A DNA stretch of 64,000 nucleotides. Origin: Paracoccus sp. MBLB3053 (lineage in GTDB: Bacteria; Pseudomonadota; Alphaproteobacteria; Rhodobacterales; Rhodobacteraceae). Where the stretch lies: positions 319,501-383,500 of the forward strand of contig NZ_JAVQLW010000001.1 of NCBI RefSeq assembly GCF_031822435.1, read 5' to 3'. Both the position numbers and the translations under genes were made by a program. Positions 62,738 to 64,000 of this stretch are shown here, piece by piece. Position 1 is the first letter of the stretch. Every line of letters starts with the position of its first letter. The notes under the pieces were generated by a model. That model did not search any database and was not told the DNA's origin. It saw nothing but the letters and a program-made list of their open reading frames with translations.

Positions 62738-63600
62738 CACGCGAAATCAAGATCGCCGCCTCGGCCTATAATTTCGACTGGTTCGACGATTTCGACGCCT
62801 ATCGCGCCAAGGTGACCCGATGGGTCGAGGCGGCGGCGGATTGCGACCTGCTCGTCTTTCCCGAATATGGCGCGATGGAGCTTGCATCTTTGGGCGGCAA
62901 GGAAATCGCCAGTGACCTTGAAGCCTCTTTGCACGAAGTCGCGCGGCATGAGGCGTCGCGCGACGCGCTGCACGCAGAACTGGCAGCTCGGCACGGCATT
63001 CATATCCTCGCCGCGTCCGGACCGCAGTTCAGCGGCGAACGCCCGGTCAACAGGGCGGTCCTGTTCGGACCCGATGGCCGGCTGGGGCATCAGGACAAGC
63101 AGATCATGACCAGGTTCGAGCGCGAGAACTGGCATGTCGAAGGTGCCCCCGGCCTGCGGGTCTTCAATACACCCGTCGGCAAGCTGGGTATCCTGATCTG
63201 CTATGACAGCGAATTCCCCCTGCTGGCGCGGCAATTGGCCGAGGCCGGAGTCGAGATCATCCTGACTCCCTCGTGTACGGACACCGTGGCCGGCTTCAAT
63301 CGCGTGCGTATCGGGGCGATGGCGCGGGCGCTGGAAAGCCAGTGCATTGTCGTCCATTCGCCGACCGTCGGAGATTGCGACTGGAACCCGGCGATCGACG
63401 AAAATCGCGGCCGTGCAGCGATATATGCCCCCTCGGACGGAATCTGGCCCGAAACCGGAATCCTCGCGGAAGGCGAGATGGACCGCCCCGGCTGGGTCAA
63501 GGCCCGCGTCGATCTCGACAAGGTGCGCGAGAGCCGCGAGGACGGCCGCGTCCTGCCATTCGCCCATTGGCCCGAGAGCCAGGCGAGCCTGGTCATCTGA
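62734..63600 (+). CDS. Carbon-nitrogen hydrolase (nitrilase superfamily)
   Basis: A 288-residue amidase or nitrilase-like enzyme. The catalytic triad is visible: Glu in LVFPEYGAMEL, Lys in GHQDKQIMTRFER and Cys in ILICYDSEFPLLARQLAEAG. The C-terminus has HSPTVGDCDWNPAIDENRGRAAIYAPSDG, which resembles omega-amidase or N-carbamoyl amidase relatives. The substrate is unknown. The start is GTG at 62734, overlapping the GNAT stop. Coupling to the acetyltransferase suggests they act on one compound. Confidence 0.88.
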   Translation: MTREIKIAASAYNFDWFDDFDAYRAKVTRWVEAAADCDLLVFPEYGAMELASLGGKEIASDLEASLHEVARHEASRDALHAELAARHGIHILAASGPQFSGERPVNRAVLFGPDGRLGHQDKQIMTRFERENWHVEGAPGLRVFNTPVGKLGILICYDSEFPLLARQLAEAGVEIILTPSCTDTVAGFNRVRIGAMARALESQCIVVHSPTVGDCDWNPAIDENRGRAAIYAPSDGIWPETGILAEGEMDRPGWVKARVDLDKVRESREDGRVLPFAHWPESQASLVI

Positions 63601-63606
63601 GAAAGA

Positions 63607-64000
63607 TCAGGCCGGTGGAGGCGCAGCGGGCTCGGCAGGCAGGGTCGAATCCGGCGTCACTCCCGGAGCCTGTCCTTTCGCGCCGTCGGGGGCGGCCTTT
63701 GCCAGCGCATTGTCGTTCCACTCGCCCGCGGCGACCTGCCCCGTGGCATAGTGCATGACGCCCGCCCCCTGGCGCTTTCCGACGACGAAATGCCCTTTGT
63801 AGACGTCGCCATTGGCATAGGTTGCCACACCCTCGCCGTCGATCTCGCCTTCCTTCCAGTTGCCTTCGTAACGGAAACCGTCCGGCGCGATCAGCCGACC
63901 CTTGCCGTGGCGGAGCCCCGCCACGAATGAGCCGTCATAGGTCGTGCCATCCGCGTAAGTCGCCTGGCCTTGCCCGTGGCGCTGACCGTCGCGCCAGGCA
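63607..64000 (-). CDS. MORN-repeat protein (partial, continues past the window end)
   Basis: The frame is open through the right edge. It encodes MORN repeats of the type YADGTTYDGSFVAGLRHGKG, YEGNWKEGEIDGEGVATYANGDVYKGHFVVGKRQGAG and YATGQVAAGEWNDN. A Pro/Ala-rich tail (GVTPDSTLPAEPAAPPPA) ends at the TGA at 63607. MORN repeats form beta-sheet scaffolds, often at membranes; the function of bacterial members is mostly unknown. The N-terminus is outside the window. It is convergent with the nitrilase gene. Confidence 0.85.
   Translation of the reverse strand, partial: AWRDGQRHGQGQATYADGTTYDGSFVAGLRHGKGRLIAPDGFRYEGNWKEGEIDGEGVATYANGDVYKGHFVVGKRQGAGVMHYATGQVAAGEWNDNALAKAAPDGAKGQAPGVTPDSTLPAEPAAPPPA

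Overview
This 64 kb window is a high-GC alphaproteobacterial chromosome segment, most likely from the Rhodobacterales (Paracoccus/Rhodobacter-like). The evidence is the co-occurrence of the alphaproteobacterial cell-cycle regulators GcrA and CcrM, a phaA-phaB polyhydroxyalkanoate pair, a long-chain polyprenyl diphosphate synthase, the DUF721/DsbA group divergent from mutY, the DUF4170/LpxK group, and a flagellar operon in the order flgB-flgC-fliE-fliQ-flgF-flgG-flgA-flgH. I see no phage, IS element, CRISPR array or rRNA. There is one tRNA, Leu(UAA). The genus is an inference.

Layout. 1-12.5 kb: a large TIGR02302 membrane protein, an overlapping minus-strand group argH / 51-aa lipoprotein / DUF2834-like protein / lysA, a TlpA-type thioredoxin, tag, an EAL protein, phaAB, a YdcH-like protein, a TrmN6-like methyltransferase, a DUF2007 protein and a polyprenyl diphosphate synthase. 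12.5-21 kb: amtB without glnK, a class A penicillin-binding protein, the mlaA-mlaC lipid-trafficking pair, and a type I secretion ABC transporter with its HlyD adaptor. 21-32 kb: argF and argD, an ABC-2 permease divergent from gcrA, a Nudix hydrolase, a PagL-like barrel, metG, arginase, tRNA-Leu, DUF4170, a divergent WaaA-like protein and lpxK. 32-41 kb: CoA transferase / DsbA / DUF721, mutY-alkB, ccrM, rnhB, allA, an Fsr-like MFS transporter and a HutC-type GntR regulator. 41-50 kb: an L,D-transpeptidase, an extensin-like protein and the flagellar cluster. 50-61.7 kb: a surface polysaccharide locus (GT2, rfbABCD, a 901-aa RTX protein, KpsM/KpsE/KpsT-type export, phosphohexomutase). 61.7-64 kb: an NTF2-like / GNAT / nitrilase operon and a partial MORN-repeat protein.

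How the genes fit together. Arginine synthesis (argH, argF, argD) and breakdown (arginase) both occur. Envelope functions recur throughout: MlaA/MlaC, PBP1A, L,D-transpeptidase, LpxK, the PagL-like protein, type I secretion and capsule-type export. The type I exporter at 18-21 kb is a plausible route for the RTX protein at 54.5-57.2 kb, although the two loci are about 33 kb apart. GcrA and CcrM would connect through GANTC methylation. The ccrM upstream region has a sigma70-like promoter (TTGACG, 17-nt spacer, CATGAT) with two GANTC sites in or touching its spacer, the arrangement expected of a GcrA/CcrM-controlled promoter.

I did not find an obviously new multi-gene defence or mobile system. 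The observations most worth a second look are the ccrM promoter architecture, a phased 12-bp GANTC repeat array between hlyD and argF, an NtrC-like dyad upstream of amtB, 11-bp phased repeats upstream of metG, a WaaA-like protein lacking the catalytic motifs of the family, an RTX protein with 34 uninterrupted calcium-binding repeats inside a polysaccharide locus, and the uncharacterised NTF2/GNAT/nitrilase operon.
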